The notes under the pieces are model-generated. The model had not been told where the DNA came from and made no database searches. It worked only from the letters and a program-made list of their open reading frames with translations. Below, piece after piece: positions 9,099 through 18,022 of a stretch of DNA of 64,000 nucleotides (positions are counted from its first letter, which is position 1; every line of letters begins with the position of its first letter). A program made the position numbers and the translations under genes. The stretch covers positions 1 to 64,000 of the forward strand of contig NZ_NRRU01000008.1 in NCBI RefSeq assembly GCF_016583785.1, read 5' to 3'. The DNA is from Rubrivivax gelatinosus (GTDB lineage: Bacteria; Pseudomonadota; Gammaproteobacteria; Burkholderiales; Burkholderiaceae_C).

Positions 9099-10976
9099 TC
9101 ATTTCCGTTTGGGCAGTGCGATGACCGTGCCTTCGCGGCGCGGGTCGGCGGCGCCGTACTGGCGCCCCGTCGCCGGGTCGACCAGCACCGCCTGCACCGA
9201 GCCGATGTCGGTGATCGACACCGTGTAGCCCAGCGCCTTCAGCGCGTCGACCGTGGCCTGCGGCATCGCCGCCTCGGTGGCGACGCTGCTGCCGGCACCG
9301 GCGACCGATACGCGCGGCGCGTCTATCGCCTGCTGCAGCCCCATCTTGTGGTCGACGAGGTTCAGCGTCACGTTGAACACCGAGTTGATGATGGTCGCGC
9401 CGCCGGGCGAGCCGTAGGCCACGACCGGCTGGCCCTCGGGCGTGAACAGCATCGTCGGCGCCATGCTGCTGCGCGGGCGCTTGCCGGGCTGCACGTCGTT
9501 GTAGCCGGCGCTGCCGGTGTAGGGGTTGGTGCTGGGCGCGAGGTTGAAGTCGGTCAGCTCGTTGTTCAGCAGGAAGCCGAAGCTGCGGAACGAACCGTCC
9601 TCGCGCTTGTAGCCGGCGAACACGCCGATGCCGTGCGAGGACTCGATCGTGTTCGTGTACGAGACCATGTTGCCCCAGCGGTCGACGACCGAGAAATGGG
9701 TCGTGGTCTCGCCCGGGCCGGTCACCGGGGCGGCGACGGCGAGCTTGCGGCCGGCCTTCAGCGGCGCGCCGTCGTAGGGCCGCGGGTCGCCGGCCGTCGG
9801 GTCGGGCTGCTGGCGCACGCCGGGCACGATCAGCGCGCTGCGCTGGGCGACGTACTGCGGGTGCAGCAGGCCGCGCACCGGCACCGGCACGAAATCGGGG
9901 TCGCCGGCCCAGACGGCGCGGTCGGCGAAGGCCACGCGCATGGTTTCGGCCATGGTCTGCACGGTCTTGGCTTCGCCGAAGCCCCAGCCCTGGCTGGCGT
10001 CGCCGATGGGGAAACGTTCGATCAGGCCCAGCATCTGCAGCACCGTCGTGCCGCCCGAGGACGGCGGCGGCATGGTCTTGAGCTTCCAGCCGTGGTAGCC
10101 GCCTTCGACCGGCGTGCGCAGTGCCGGGGCGTAGGCCGCGAGGTCGGGGTAGTCCATGCTGCCGCCCTTGCTGCCGGGCTCGGTGCGCTGGAACTTCTGG
10201 CCCTCGACAATGCCGCGTGCGATGTCGCAGCCGATCTCGGGCTTGAGCTGGTAGAAGCAGTCGGGGCCGCGTGATGCGATCAGCCGCAGCGTCTGCGCCA
10301 GCGGTTCGTTGACGATCAGCTGGCCGACCTCGGGCGGCACGCCGCCGGGGCAGAAGAAGGCCTCGGCTTCGGGCGAGTTGCGTGCGCGTGAGTTGCAGCT
10401 GGCGCTGACGTAACGCGGCGTGGCCTCGAAGCCGTCGGCGGCGAGCCGGATCGCCGGCAGCATCACCCGGCCCAGGCCGAGCTTGCCCCAGCGTTCGACG
10501 GCATAGGCGGTGCCGCGCACCATGCCCGGCACGCCGACGGCCACGCCCTGCAGCGTGGGGTTGGGCACGCCGACGAACATGTCCGGCGTCGCGCCAGCGG
10601 GTGCGGTTTCGCGGCTGTCGACGATGAAGGTTTCGCCGCTCTCGGCCAGGTGGACCATCATGAAACCGCCGCCGCCGATGCCCGCCGACTGCGGCTCGAC
10701 GACGTTGAGCGCGTAGGCGATGCCGACCGCCGCGTCGACCGCGTTGCCGCCCCAGCCGAGGATGCGTGCGCCGGCTTCGGCAGCGTAGGGGTTGGCCGCC
10801 GAGACGACGCCGCGGCGCAGGCCCTCGACCTTGGCCGCTTGGGCGACCGCGGCCAGTTGCGGCGCCGGGCGCGCGGCCGGCGCGGCGTCGCGTGCACAGG
10901 CGGCTTCGGCCAGCAGCAGCAGCGCGGCCAGCGGCAGTGCGGCGGCGGCGCGGGAAACGGGCGTCTTCGGCATCAC
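9099..10976 (-). CDS. ggt: Gamma-glutamyltransferase precursor
   Basis: 625 residues; periplasmic Ntn-hydrolase that cleaves and transfers gamma-glutamyl groups from glutathione and similar peptides. A signal peptide covers about residues 1-28 (hydrophobic LPLAALLLLAEAACA). The precursor self-cleaves before the nucleophile Thr in TTHFSVVD (Thr426 here), giving large and small subunits. SAGIGGGGFM and SPGGATIIN are further family signatures, the latter being the oxyanion and substrate loop. It appears to be a single gene, preceded by a hairpin that separates it from the small gene upstream. Confidence 0.93.
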   Translation of the reverse strand: MMPKTPVSRAAAALPLAALLLLAEAACARDAAPAARPAPQLAAVAQAAKVEGLRRGVVSAANPYAAEAGARILGWGGNAVDAAVGIAYALNVVEPQSAGIGGGGFMMVHLAESGETFIVDSRETAPAGATPDMFVGVPNPTLQGVAVGVPGMVRGTAYAVERWGKLGLGRVMLPAIRLAADGFEATPRYVSASCNSRARNSPEAEAFFCPGGVPPEVGQLIVNEPLAQTLRLIASRGPDCFYQLKPEIGCDIARGIVEGQKFQRTEPGSKGGSMDYPDLAAYAPALRTPVEGGYHGWKLKTMPPPSSGGTTVLQMLGLIERFPIGDASQGWGFGEAKTVQTMAETMRVAFADRAVWAGDPDFVPVPVRGLLHPQYVAQRSALIVPGVRQQPDPTAGDPRPYDGAPLKAGRKLAVAAPVTGPGETTTHFSVVDRWGNMVSYTNTIESSHGIGVFAGYKREDGSFRSFGFLLNNELTDFNLAPSTNPYTGSAGYNDVQPGKRPRSSMAPTMLFTPEGQPVVAYGSPGGATIINSVFNVTLNLVDHKMGLQQAIDAPRVSVAGAGSSVATEAAMPQATVDALKALGYTVSITDIGSVQAVLVDPATGRQYGAADPRREGTVIALPKRK

Positions 10977-11052
10977 GGTCCTTCGCAGTTCGGGCCGGGG
11001 CCCTGGGCGAACCGATGCTGCCTTCGCCGCCTATGGGCGGCAAGCGTGCCGA

Positions 11053-11068
11053 CCCCCGGCACCGGGGG
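11053..11068 (-). terminator. GC hairpin after the 104-residue unknown gene
   Basis: CCCCC at 11053-11057 pairs with GGGGG at 11064-11068 around a six-base loop, ten bases past the stop of the minus-strand gene at 11078. There is no T-run, so termination strength is uncertain. Confidence 0.35.
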
Positions 11069-11077
11069 CGATCGGTA

Positions 11078-11392
11078 TCAGAAGGTGACCAGCCCGGCCT
11101 CGGCGTCGACCTTGACCATTGGCCGCGCCAGCGCGCCGGCGGCGGCGCGCGCGTAGTCCTGGCGGAAGTTTTCGTCGTCGTGGAAACCGCGCCAGCCCAC
11201 GGCGCGTGCGATCGCGGCCAGCTTGTCGGCCACCAGCACCTTGCCGAGCGCGCGCAGCGGCTCGCAGTCGTTGGCGATGAACTGCTCGTCGAGCCAGCGC
11301 CGGGCGACGTCGGGCGCCCACGGCGAGTCGTGGTCGGGCAGGTTCACGGTCAGCTCTTCGGGGCCGAACACGAGGCGCACGGTCGCTCTCAT
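11078..11392 (-). CDS. Conserved hypothetical protein, 104 residues
   Basis: A soluble acidic protein (MRATVRLVFGPEELTVNLP at the start, VDAEAGLVTF at the end) with no family I can name, no signal peptide and no membrane segment. The frame also opens at a GTG at 11410, but GGAGGA lies inside that extension at proper spacing from the ATG at 11392, so the ATG is preferred. It lies alone, divergent from the chemosensory operon. The HDDENFRQDYARAAA stretch suggests a helical C-terminal half. No function is assigned. Confidence 0.65.
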   Translation of the reverse strand: MRATVRLVFGPEELTVNLPDHDSPWAPDVARRWLDEQFIANDCEPLRALGKVLVADKLAAIARAVGWRGFHDDENFRQDYARAAAGALARPMVKVDAEAGLVTF

Positions 11393-11538
11393 CGAAGCTC
11401 TCTCCTCCACCAGCGGGTCGGGCCAGTCTAGGGCGCCGCGCCACGCGCGCCCATCGGGCCTTCCCTGCGGGCCTCGTGCTCGATCCGGCAGCGGAGAAAG
11501 TATCAGTTTAAGTTAATTGAATATAGCAAAAATGCCAA

Positions 11539-11562
11539 TTCCTTCGCGGTTTCGTGAAGGAA
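11539..11562. promoter_or_regulatory. Inverted repeat in an AT-rich upstream region
   Basis: TTCCTTCGCG (11539-11548) and CGTGAAGGAA (11553-11562) form ten-base arms with one mismatch and a GTTT loop. It sits beside an unusually AT-rich patch (11500-11540) in an otherwise GC-rich region, about 130 bp before the chemosensory operon. It could be an operator or a transcript-leader hairpin. The rest of 11393-11694 holds no gene. Confidence 0.45.
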
Positions 11563-11596
11563 TGCGTGCGGGCCCCGACGCCCGATTAAGGCGTGC

Positions 11597-11623
11597 TACA
11601 GCGGGGTCGCCTGGAGTCGATAG
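11597..11623 (+). promoter_or_regulatory. Possible sigma-28 type promoter of the chemosensory operon
   Basis: TACAGCGG (11597-11604), 11 bases, then GTCGATAG (11616-11623). It agrees with the sigma-28 consensus at three of four key -35 bases and six of eight -10 bases, with exact spacing, 72 bp before the first operon start. The match is weaker than the one upstream of aer. Confidence 0.4.
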
Positions 11624-11694
11624 GCGTATGCATACGGCAAACCAATACGGTGGGCCGTCCCGCCAACCCCTCCCTCGCTCGAAACGACCTGTCC

Positions 11695-12888
11695 ATGACG
11701 GAACTCTCCCTGCCGCGCCCCCGCACCGCCTTGGCCGCGGCGCGTCCGAGGCTGTCGCTGCGCCGCTGGCGGGCGACGACGGTCGCGCTGCCGCTGGTGC
11801 TGCTGCTCGGCGCCGCCGCCTCGGGCGAATGGGTGGGCTGGCTGGCGCTGCTGGCGCTGCTCGCCGTCGCCGTCTGGAGCGACCGGCGCAGCGCCGCCCA
11901 GGAGCGCCGCCACCAGGACGAGATGCGCAGCTGGCTCGACGGCCAGACCGCGCTCGGCCGGGATCTGGCGCCGCTGTGGTCGGCCCACGTCGACGGCGCG
12001 CGTGGCCAGATGGAGAGCGCGATCGTCGCGCTCACCGACCGTTTCGGCGGCATCGTCTCCAGCCTGGACACGGCGCTGGCTGCCGCCGGCTCGGGCGGTG
12101 ACCACGGCGCCTCCGAAGTCCAGGGGCGCAGCCGCCGCGACCTGGAAGGCGTGCTCGGCTCGCTGCAGGCGGCGATGGACGGCAACGCCGTGCTGCGCCA
12201 GGCGGTGCAGCAGCTCGCGCCTTTCGTCGCCGAACTGCGCGAGATGGCCACCGAGGTCTCGGCGATCGCCTCCAAGACCAACCTGCTGGCGATCAACGCC
12301 GCGATCGAGGCCGCCCACGCCGGCCCCGAGGGCCGCGGCTTCGGCGTGCTGGCGCAGGAGGTGCGCAAGCTCTCGGCGCAGTCGGCGACGACCGGCGAAC
12401 GCATGGCGCGCGACGTCGACGCGATCTCCAAGGCCATCGTGCAGGCCTGCGGCAACGCCGACCGGGCGGCCGCGACCGAAACGCAGACGCTGGCCGCGTC
12501 GCAGTCGGCGATCCATGGCGTGCTCGCCGACTTCGAGGGCGTCACGCGTTCGCTCGAAGCGGCGGCCGCGCGGCTGCAGACCGAGAGCCAGGGCATACAG
12601 GGCGAGGTCGTGCAGGCGCTGGTGCAGCTGCAATTCCAGGACCGCGTCAGCCAGCGCCTGAGCCACGTGCGCGACAGCCTGCTGCACCTGGCCGCGCTCA
12701 GCGACAGCGTGCGCCAACGATTCGAACAACAGGGCAGCAGCGCGCCGCTGGACACCGGCGTGCTGCTCGAGGAGCTGCGCAGCAGCTATGCGATGTCCGA
12801 CGAGCACCTGACGGAGACGGCCGCCGGCACCCCCGCCGCCACGCCGGCGCCTGCCGCGCCGGCCGAAGACGCCGTCACCTTCTTCTGA
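11695..12888 (+). CDS. Membrane-anchored MCP-like signalling protein without sensor domain
   Basis: 397 residues. Two close hydrophobic segments (about residues 27-60) anchor it in the inner membrane with no room for a periplasmic sensor domain. The cytoplasmic part holds the MCP tip that contacts CheA/CheW (TNLLAINAAIEAAHAGPEG at about 200-218), followed by coiled coil and a proline/alanine tail ending TFF. With no recognised input domain it may sense a membrane or cytoplasmic cue, or serve as a scaffold. ATG 11695 is preferred over an upstream in-frame start because the candidate promoter lies inside that extension. First gene of the operon. Confidence 0.8.
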   Translation: MTELSLPRPRTALAAARPRLSLRRWRATTVALPLVLLLGAAASGEWVGWLALLALLAVAVWSDRRSAAQERRHQDEMRSWLDGQTALGRDLAPLWSAHVDGARGQMESAIVALTDRFGGIVSSLDTALAAAGSGGDHGASEVQGRSRRDLEGVLGSLQAAMDGNAVLRQAVQQLAPFVAELREMATEVSAIASKTNLLAINAAIEAAHAGPEGRGFGVLAQEVRKLSAQSATTGERMARDVDAISKAIVQACGNADRAAATETQTLAASQSAIHGVLADFEGVTRSLEAAAARLQTESQGIQGEVVQALVQLQFQDRVSQRLSHVRDSLLHLAALSDSVRQRFEQQGSSAPLDTGVLLEELRSSYAMSDEHLTETAAGTPAATPAPAAPAEDAVTFF

Positions 12889-12917
12889 ACAACCGCCTCA
12901 CACCAGGAACAGCGGAC

Positions 12918-13286
12918 ATGGGCAAGACCATCATGATCGTCGACGACTCGGCCTCCTTGCGGCAGGTCGTCGCCATCGCGTTGCGCGGTGCCGGCTACGA
13001 CGTGCTCGAGGCCTGCGACGGTGCCGACGGGCTGCGCAAGCTCGTCGGCCAGAAGGTGCACCTGATCGTCAGCGACGTGAACATGCCCAACCTCGACGGC
13101 ATCTCGTTCGTGAAGGCGGTCAAGCAGCTGGCGGCCTACCGCTTCACGCCGATCGTGATGCTGACCACCGAGTCGGCCGCGAACCGCAAGGCCGAAGGCC
13201 AGGCCGCCGGCGCCAAGGCCTGGGTGGTCAAGCCCTTCAACCCGCCGCAGCTGCTGGCGGTGGTGCAGAAGCTGGTGCTGCCGTAG
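12918..13286 (+). CDS. cheY: CheY-type single-domain response regulator
   Basis: 122 residues, a lone receiver domain. The acidic pair is in IVDDS near residue 9, the phospho-acceptor is Asp53 (VSDVNMPN), the conserved Thr is in MLTTES and the Lys in VVKPF. CheY is phosphorylated by CheA and would act on the flagellar motor or another output. It starts 29 bases after the preceding gene. No CheZ phosphatase gene lies in the operon. Confidence 0.92.
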   Translation: MGKTIMIVDDSASLRQVVAIALRGAGYDVLEACDGADGLRKLVGQKVHLIVSDVNMPNLDGISFVKAVKQLAAYRFTPIVMLTTESAANRKAEGQAAGAKAWVVKPFNPPQLLAVVQKLVLP

Positions 13287-13312
13287 CCCGCCGGCCGCCG
13301 CAAGGAGCCCCG

Positions 13313-13618
13313 ATGACCCCGACAGACACCTTCGCCATCGACGGCGAACTGAGCATCTACCGCGCGGGCGAGCTGCGCGAGGCGCTGCTCGCCCGGCTCG
13401 CCGAAGCCGTCGCACACCCGCTGGAGATCGACCTGGCGGGTGTCACCGAGTTCGACAGCGCCGGCGTGCAGCTGCTGTTTGCCGCCAGGAAGAGCGCTGC
13501 CGCCCGCGGCCGCGAGCTGCGCCTCGTGCGCCACAGCCCGGCGGTGCTGGAGGTGTTCCAGGCGCTGGACCTCGCCGGCCACTTCGGCAACGCGCCGAAC
13601 CTGCCCGCCGCGCGCTGA
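13313..13618 (+). CDS. STAS-domain protein (anti-sigma-antagonist type)
   Basis: 101 residues forming a single STAS domain. The phosphorylatable position of SpoIIAA-like proteins is occupied by Ser49 (EFDSAGVQLL), suggesting regulation by a Ser kinase or phosphatase. STAS genes sit inside several chemosensory operons of beta- and gammaproteobacteria, where their role is poorly defined. It is 26 bases after cheY and 26 before cheA, clearly co-transcribed. No partner kinase is in the window. Confidence 0.85.
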   Translation: MTPTDTFAIDGELSIYRAGELREALLARLAEAVAHPLEIDLAGVTEFDSAGVQLLFAARKSAAARGRELRLVRHSPAVLEVFQALDLAGHFGNAPNLPAAR

Positions 13619-13644
13619 CGCCGGGCCACCAGGGAGACGACAAC

Positions 13645-15780
13645 GTGGACATGGACGACGCACTGAAGACCTTCTTCAGCGAGGCGCGCGAGCTGCTCGC
13701 CGAGATGGAGACGGCGCTGCTCACGGCCGAAGAGAGCGGCGGCGCCGCGGCCGACGTCAACGCCATCTTCCGCGCTGCGCACACGATCAAGGGTTCGGCC
13801 GGGCTGTTCGGGCTGGACGCGCTGGTGCGCTTCACCCATGCGCTGGAGAGCGTGCTCGACGACGTGCGCGCCGGCACCCTGCCGCTGGCCGGGCCGCTGC
13901 TGCCGCTGCTGCTGCGCTGCTGCGACCACCTGGCCAGTGGCATAGACACGATCGAGGCCGGCAGCGAACCCGATGCCGGCCACCTGGAGGAGGAGCGGGC
14001 GCTGCTGGTGCGCCTGGGCGACTTCGGTGCCGCCGGTGCCGCCGAGGCTGCGGCCGCGGTGCAGCCGCGCACCGAAACCCGGCCCGGCGAAGGCCAGTGG
14101 CATCTGTCGCTGCGCTTCGGCCCCGACGTGCTGCGCAACGGCATGGACCCGCTGTCCTTCATCCGCTACCTGTCCACGCTGGGCCGGGTCGAGCGCATCG
14201 TCACGCTGCCCGACGCCGTGCCCACGCTCGAGGGGCTGGACGCCGAGGCCTGCTGCCTGGGCTTCGAGATCGCACTCGTCACCGCGGCCGACCGGGCGAC
14301 GATCGAGAGCGTGTTCGAGTTCGTCATCGACGACTGCGAGCTGCGCGTGGTGCCGCCCGAGAGCCGCATCGCCGAGTACGTCGACCTGATCCACGCGCTG
14401 CCCGAAGGCCCCGAGCGCATCGGCGAGATCCTGGTGCGCTGCGGCAGCGTCACCGAGCGCGAGCTCGAGGAGGCGCTGGGCCGCCAGCGCCAGGCCGACC
14501 CGGCGCCGCGTCTGGGCGCCATCCTCGCCGAGCAGGCGCAGCTCGCGCCCGAGGTCGTCGAGGCCGCGCTCGAGAAGCAGCGCCAGACGCGCGAGCACCG
14601 CTCGCAGGACGCGGCCACGATCCGCGTCGACGCCAGCCGGCTCGATCGCCTGATCACGCTGGTGGGCGAACTCGTCATCGCCGCCGCCGGCGCACAGCAG
14701 GCCGGCCGCCGCGTGCGCGACCTGGAGCTGCAGGCCGCGCATGCGACGCTGGCCGAACTGGTGCAGGAGGTGCGTGACGGCGCGCTCAACCTGCGCATGG
14801 TGCGCATCGGCGCCACCTTCTCGCGCTACAAGCGTGTCGTGCACGACGTCGCCCGGGAGCTGGGCAAGGACATCGAACTGCGCATCAGCGGCGAGGACGC
14901 CGAGCTCGACAAGACCGTGGTCGAGAAGCTGGGCGACCCGCTGATGCACCTGGTGCGCAACGCCATCGACCACGGCATCGACTCGCCCGAGCAGCGCCAG
15001 GCGCGCGGCAAGCCGGCGCGCGGCGTCGTCGCGCTCAACGCCTTCCACGACTCGGGGTCGATCGTGATCGAGGTCAGCGACGACGGCGGCGGCCTGGACC
15101 GCGAACGCATCCTGAAGAAGGCGCGCGAACGCGGCCTGGTCGCGCCCGACCACACGCCCAGCGAACACGAGATCGACCAGCTGATCTTCGAGCCCGGCTT
15201 CTCCACCGCCGAGCAGGTGACCAACCTGTCGGGCCGCGGTGTCGGCATGGACGTCGTCAAGCAGAACATCGCCGCGCTGCGCGGCAGCGTCGAGCTGCGC
15301 ACGCGGCCTGGGCTGGGCACGACCGTCACCGTGCGCCTGCCGCTGACGCTGGCGATCATCAACGGCTTCCAGGTCGCGGTCGGCGGCTCGATGTTCGTCG
15401 TGCCGATGGAGATGGTCGACGAGTGCGTGGCCTACAGCTGCGCCGACGGCCACGACTACACCGACCTGCGTGGCCGCGTGCTGCCGCTGCTGCGTCTGCG
15501 CGAGCAGTTCCGCCTCGGCGGCCAGCCGCCGGCGCGCCAGAACATCGTCGTCGTGCAGGCCGCCGGCGCGCGCTGCGGGCTCGTCGTCGACGCGCTCCAC
15601 GGCGAGAGCCAGACCGTCATCAAGCCGCTGTCGCGCATGTTCCAGCGCATCCGCGGCATCAGCGGCTCGAGCCTGCTGGGCTCGGGCGACGTTGCACTGA
15701 TCCTGGACGTGCCCGCGCTGCTGGCTCAGGCCGGCCCGGGCTCCCATTCAACCCTCGAGCGCCGCGCGGTCACCGCGTGA
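13645..15780 (+). CDS. cheA: CheA chemotaxis histidine kinase
   Basis: 711 residues. Domains in order: Hpt with phospho-acceptor His46 (AAHTIKGSAG); a spacer of about 200 residues; dimerisation helices (SRLDRLITLVGELV); HATPase with N box (HLVRNAIDHGID), G1 box (DDGGGLD) and G2 box (GRGVGMDVVK); and a C-terminal CheW-like domain that couples to receptors. GTG 13645 is the likely start because GGGAG lies eight bases before it and 14 before the ATG two codons later. It phosphorylates CheY, CheB and probably the REC-EAL protein of this operon. Confidence 0.95.
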   Translation: MDMDDALKTFFSEARELLAEMETALLTAEESGGAAADVNAIFRAAHTIKGSAGLFGLDALVRFTHALESVLDDVRAGTLPLAGPLLPLLLRCCDHLASGIDTIEAGSEPDAGHLEEERALLVRLGDFGAAGAAEAAAAVQPRTETRPGEGQWHLSLRFGPDVLRNGMDPLSFIRYLSTLGRVERIVTLPDAVPTLEGLDAEACCLGFEIALVTAADRATIESVFEFVIDDCELRVVPPESRIAEYVDLIHALPEGPERIGEILVRCGSVTERELEEALGRQRQADPAPRLGAILAEQAQLAPEVVEAALEKQRQTREHRSQDAATIRVDASRLDRLITLVGELVIAAAGAQQAGRRVRDLELQAAHATLAELVQEVRDGALNLRMVRIGATFSRYKRVVHDVARELGKDIELRISGEDAELDKTVVEKLGDPLMHLVRNAIDHGIDSPEQRQARGKPARGVVALNAFHDSGSIVIEVSDDGGGLDRERILKKARERGLVAPDHTPSEHEIDQLIFEPGFSTAEQVTNLSGRGVGMDVVKQNIAALRGSVELRTRPGLGTTVTVRLPLTLAIINGFQVAVGGSMFVVPMEMVDECVAYSCADGHDYTDLRGRVLPLLRLREQFRLGGQPPARQNIVVVQAAGARCGLVVDALHGESQTVIKPLSRMFQRIRGISGSSLLGSGDVALILDVPALLAQAGPGSHSTLERRAVTA

Positions 15781-15814
15781 CGCCGGCTCCCACCCCGTTT
15801 CCTAAGGACCTGTC

Positions 15815-17461
15815 ATGTTCGGAAAAATGAAAGTCGCCACCCGACTGACCCTCGGGTTCGGTCTGGTCATCGCGCTGCTGGTCGCGCTGTCGGTGCTGGG
15901 CATCACGCGCATGCAGGACGCTGCCAACGCCCTGGGCGTGATCGTCGACGACCGCGTGCCCAAGACCGCGGCCGGCGAGGGCATGCTGAAGAAAGCCATC
16001 GACAACGGCCGCCAGGCCCGTGCGCTGCTGCTGGCGCGCGACGACGCCGAGATGCAGAAGGCGCAGAAGACCATCCAGGACAACCTGGCCGCCAGTGCCG
16101 AAGCCTCGGCCAAGGTCAAGGCGATGTCCTCGAACCCCAAGGGCCTCGAGTTGGTCGCCGCGACGGACAAAGTGCGCGAGGACCTCGTCGGCAAGTTCCC
16201 GGCGTTCTTCGCGCTCGCCCGCCAGGACCGGACCAAGGCGATCGAGTACATGGTGGCCGAGATTGCGCCGGTGAACACCGCTTATCAGCGGGCCGTGCAG
16301 GCCCAGCTCGACTACTACGAAGAGCAGATGAAGGAGGCCTCGACCACGGCGCAGGCCGAGGTCGCCGAGGGCATCAAGCTCATCATCATGCTGGCCGTCG
16401 CCGCGATCGTCGTCGCCGTGCTCGTGGCGCTGCTGATCACGCGCAACCTCGTGCGCACCCTCGGCGGCGAGCCGGCCTATGCGGCCGACGTGCTGGGCCG
16501 TGTCGCTCAGGGCGACCTGACGGTCGAGGTCGCGACCAAGGCCGGCGACGAACGCAGCATGCTGTTCGCGGTGAAGAACATGGTGGCCAAGCTCTCGCAG
16601 GTCGTCACCGAGGTCAACCAGAGCGCCGAGGCGCTGGCCGGTGCGTCCGAGGAGGTCAGCGCGACCGCGCAGTCGCTGTCGCAGTCGGCCAGCGAGCAGG
16701 CCGCCGGCGTCGAGGAGACCAGCGCCTCCATGGAGCAGATGACGGCGTCGATCGCGCAGAACACCGAGAACGCCAAGGTCACCGACGGCATGGCCACGAA
16801 GGCTGCGACCGAAGCCCAGGAAGGCGGCGAATCGGTCAAGTCCACGGTCTCGGCGATGAAGCAGATCGCGCAGAAGATCTCGATCATCGACGACATCGCC
16901 TACCAGACCAACCTGCTGGCGCTGAACGCCGCGATCGAAGCCGCGCGGGCCGGTGAACACGGCAAGGGCTTCGCCGTCGTCGCCGCCGAGGTGCGCAAGC
17001 TGGCCGAACGCAGCCAGGTCGCGGCGCAGGAGATCGGCGACGTCGCCGGCTCCAGCGTCGAACTGGCCGAACGTGCCGGCCGCCTGCTCGACCAGATCGT
17101 GCCCAACATCCAGAAGACCTCCGACCTGGTGCAGGAGATCACGGCCGCGTCGCAGGAGCAGTCCACCGGCGTCGGCCAGATCAACGCCGCTGTGACCCAG
17201 CTGAGCCAGACGACGCAGCAGAACGCCTCGAGCTCGGAAGAGCTGGCGGCCACGGCCGAGGAGATGAGCAGCCAGGCCGAGCAGTTGCAGCAGGCGATGG
17301 CCTTCTTCAAGCTGAGCAGCGCGCCGGCGGCGCGTTCGCGCCAGCCGGCCGCGCGTGCCGACAGCCCCGAGCGCCGGGCCGCGGCCGTGATCCGGCGCGC
17401 CGCGGCACCGGCCGGCGGCAGCGCCGCCACGGTCGACGAGTCGGACTACGTCAACTTCTGA
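15815..17461 (+). CDS. Methyl-accepting chemotaxis protein
   Basis: 548 residues with classical receptor topology: membrane helix about 11-30, a periplasmic four-helix-bundle-like domain to about 187, a second helix about 188-212 ([18 protein letters not shown]), HAMP, methylation helices and the signalling tip ([20 protein letters not shown]). It ends DESDYVNF, not the NWETF-type CheR tether. Lying between cheA and cheW, it is presumably the cognate receptor of this array. The ligand cannot be told from sequence. Confidence 0.92.
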   Translation: MFGKMKVATRLTLGFGLVIALLVALSVLGITRMQDAANALGVIVDDRVPKTAAGEGMLKKAIDNGRQARALLLARDDAEMQKAQKTIQDNLAASAEASAKVKAMSSNPKGLELVAATDKVREDLVGKFPAFFALARQDRTKAIEYMVAEIAPVNTAYQRAVQAQLDYYEEQMKEASTTAQAEVAEGIKLIIMLAVAAIVVAVLVALLITRNLVRTLGGEPAYAADVLGRVAQGDLTVEVATKAGDERSMLFAVKNMVAKLSQVVTEVNQSAEALAGASEEVSATAQSLSQSASEQAAGVEETSASMEQMTASIAQNTENAKVTDGMATKAATEAQEGGESVKSTVSAMKQIAQKISIIDDIAYQTNLLALNAAIEAARAGEHGKGFAVVAAEVRKLAERSQVAAQEIGDVAGSSVELAERAGRLLDQIVPNIQKTSDLVQEITAASQEQSTGVGQINAAVTQLSQTTQQNASSSEELAATAEEMSSQAEQLQQAMAFFKLSSAPAARSRQPAARADSPERRAAAVIRRAAAPAGGSAATVDESDYVNF

Positions 17462-17474
17462 CGGGGGCGCCGCG

Positions 17475-18002
17475 ATGATGCCCACTCTCGTGTCCCCGGG
17501 CGCCGCGGTGCTGCGCCCGGTGCCCCCGGCCGACGCCGACCCCGGCCAGGTCCTGACCTTCGTGCTCGGCGGCGAGTTGTTCGCGATCGCGATCCTCGCG
17601 ATCAAGGAGATCATCGAATACCGCGCACCCACCGAGGTGCCGGCGATGCCGCAGGCGGTGCTCGGCGTCATCAACCTGCGCGGCGCGGTCGTGCCGGTGA
17701 TGGACCTGCAGGCGCGTCTGGGCCGCAGCCGCTCCACGGTCGGCCGGCGCTCGTGCATCGTCATCGTCGAGATCGCCGACGGCGACGGCTCGCAGGTCGT
17801 CGGCGTCGTTGTCGACGCCGTCAGCGAGGTGCTGGAGATCCCGGCCAGCGAGATCGAGCCGCCGCCGAGCTTCGGTTCGCGCGTCCCGGCCGACTTCATC
17901 CTCGGCATGGGCAAGGTGCGCGGGCGCTTCGTGATCCTGCTCGACGTCGCGCGCGTGCTGGCGATCGACGACCTGATCGGCGCCGCCGCGCTGGCCGCCT
18001 GA
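17475..18002 (+). CDS. cheW: CheW coupling protein
   Basis: 175 residues, a CheW domain after about 25 extra N-terminal residues. The family core is visible: LTFVLGGELFAIAI, then IKEIIEYR, then the GVINLRGAVVPVMDL segment. CheW links receptors to CheA in the array. It begins 13 bases after the receptor stop. Two adjacent ATGs (17475 and 17478) are possible starts. Confidence 0.94.
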   Translation: MMPTLVSPGAAVLRPVPPADADPGQVLTFVLGGELFAIAILAIKEIIEYRAPTEVPAMPQAVLGVINLRGAVVPVMDLQARLGRSRSTVGRRSCIVIVEIADGDGSQVVGVVVDAVSEVLEIPASEIEPPPSFGSRVPADFILGMGKVRGRFVILLDVARVLAIDDLIGAAALAA

Positions 18003-18022
18003 CGCCTGCGCGGGAACAGCCC

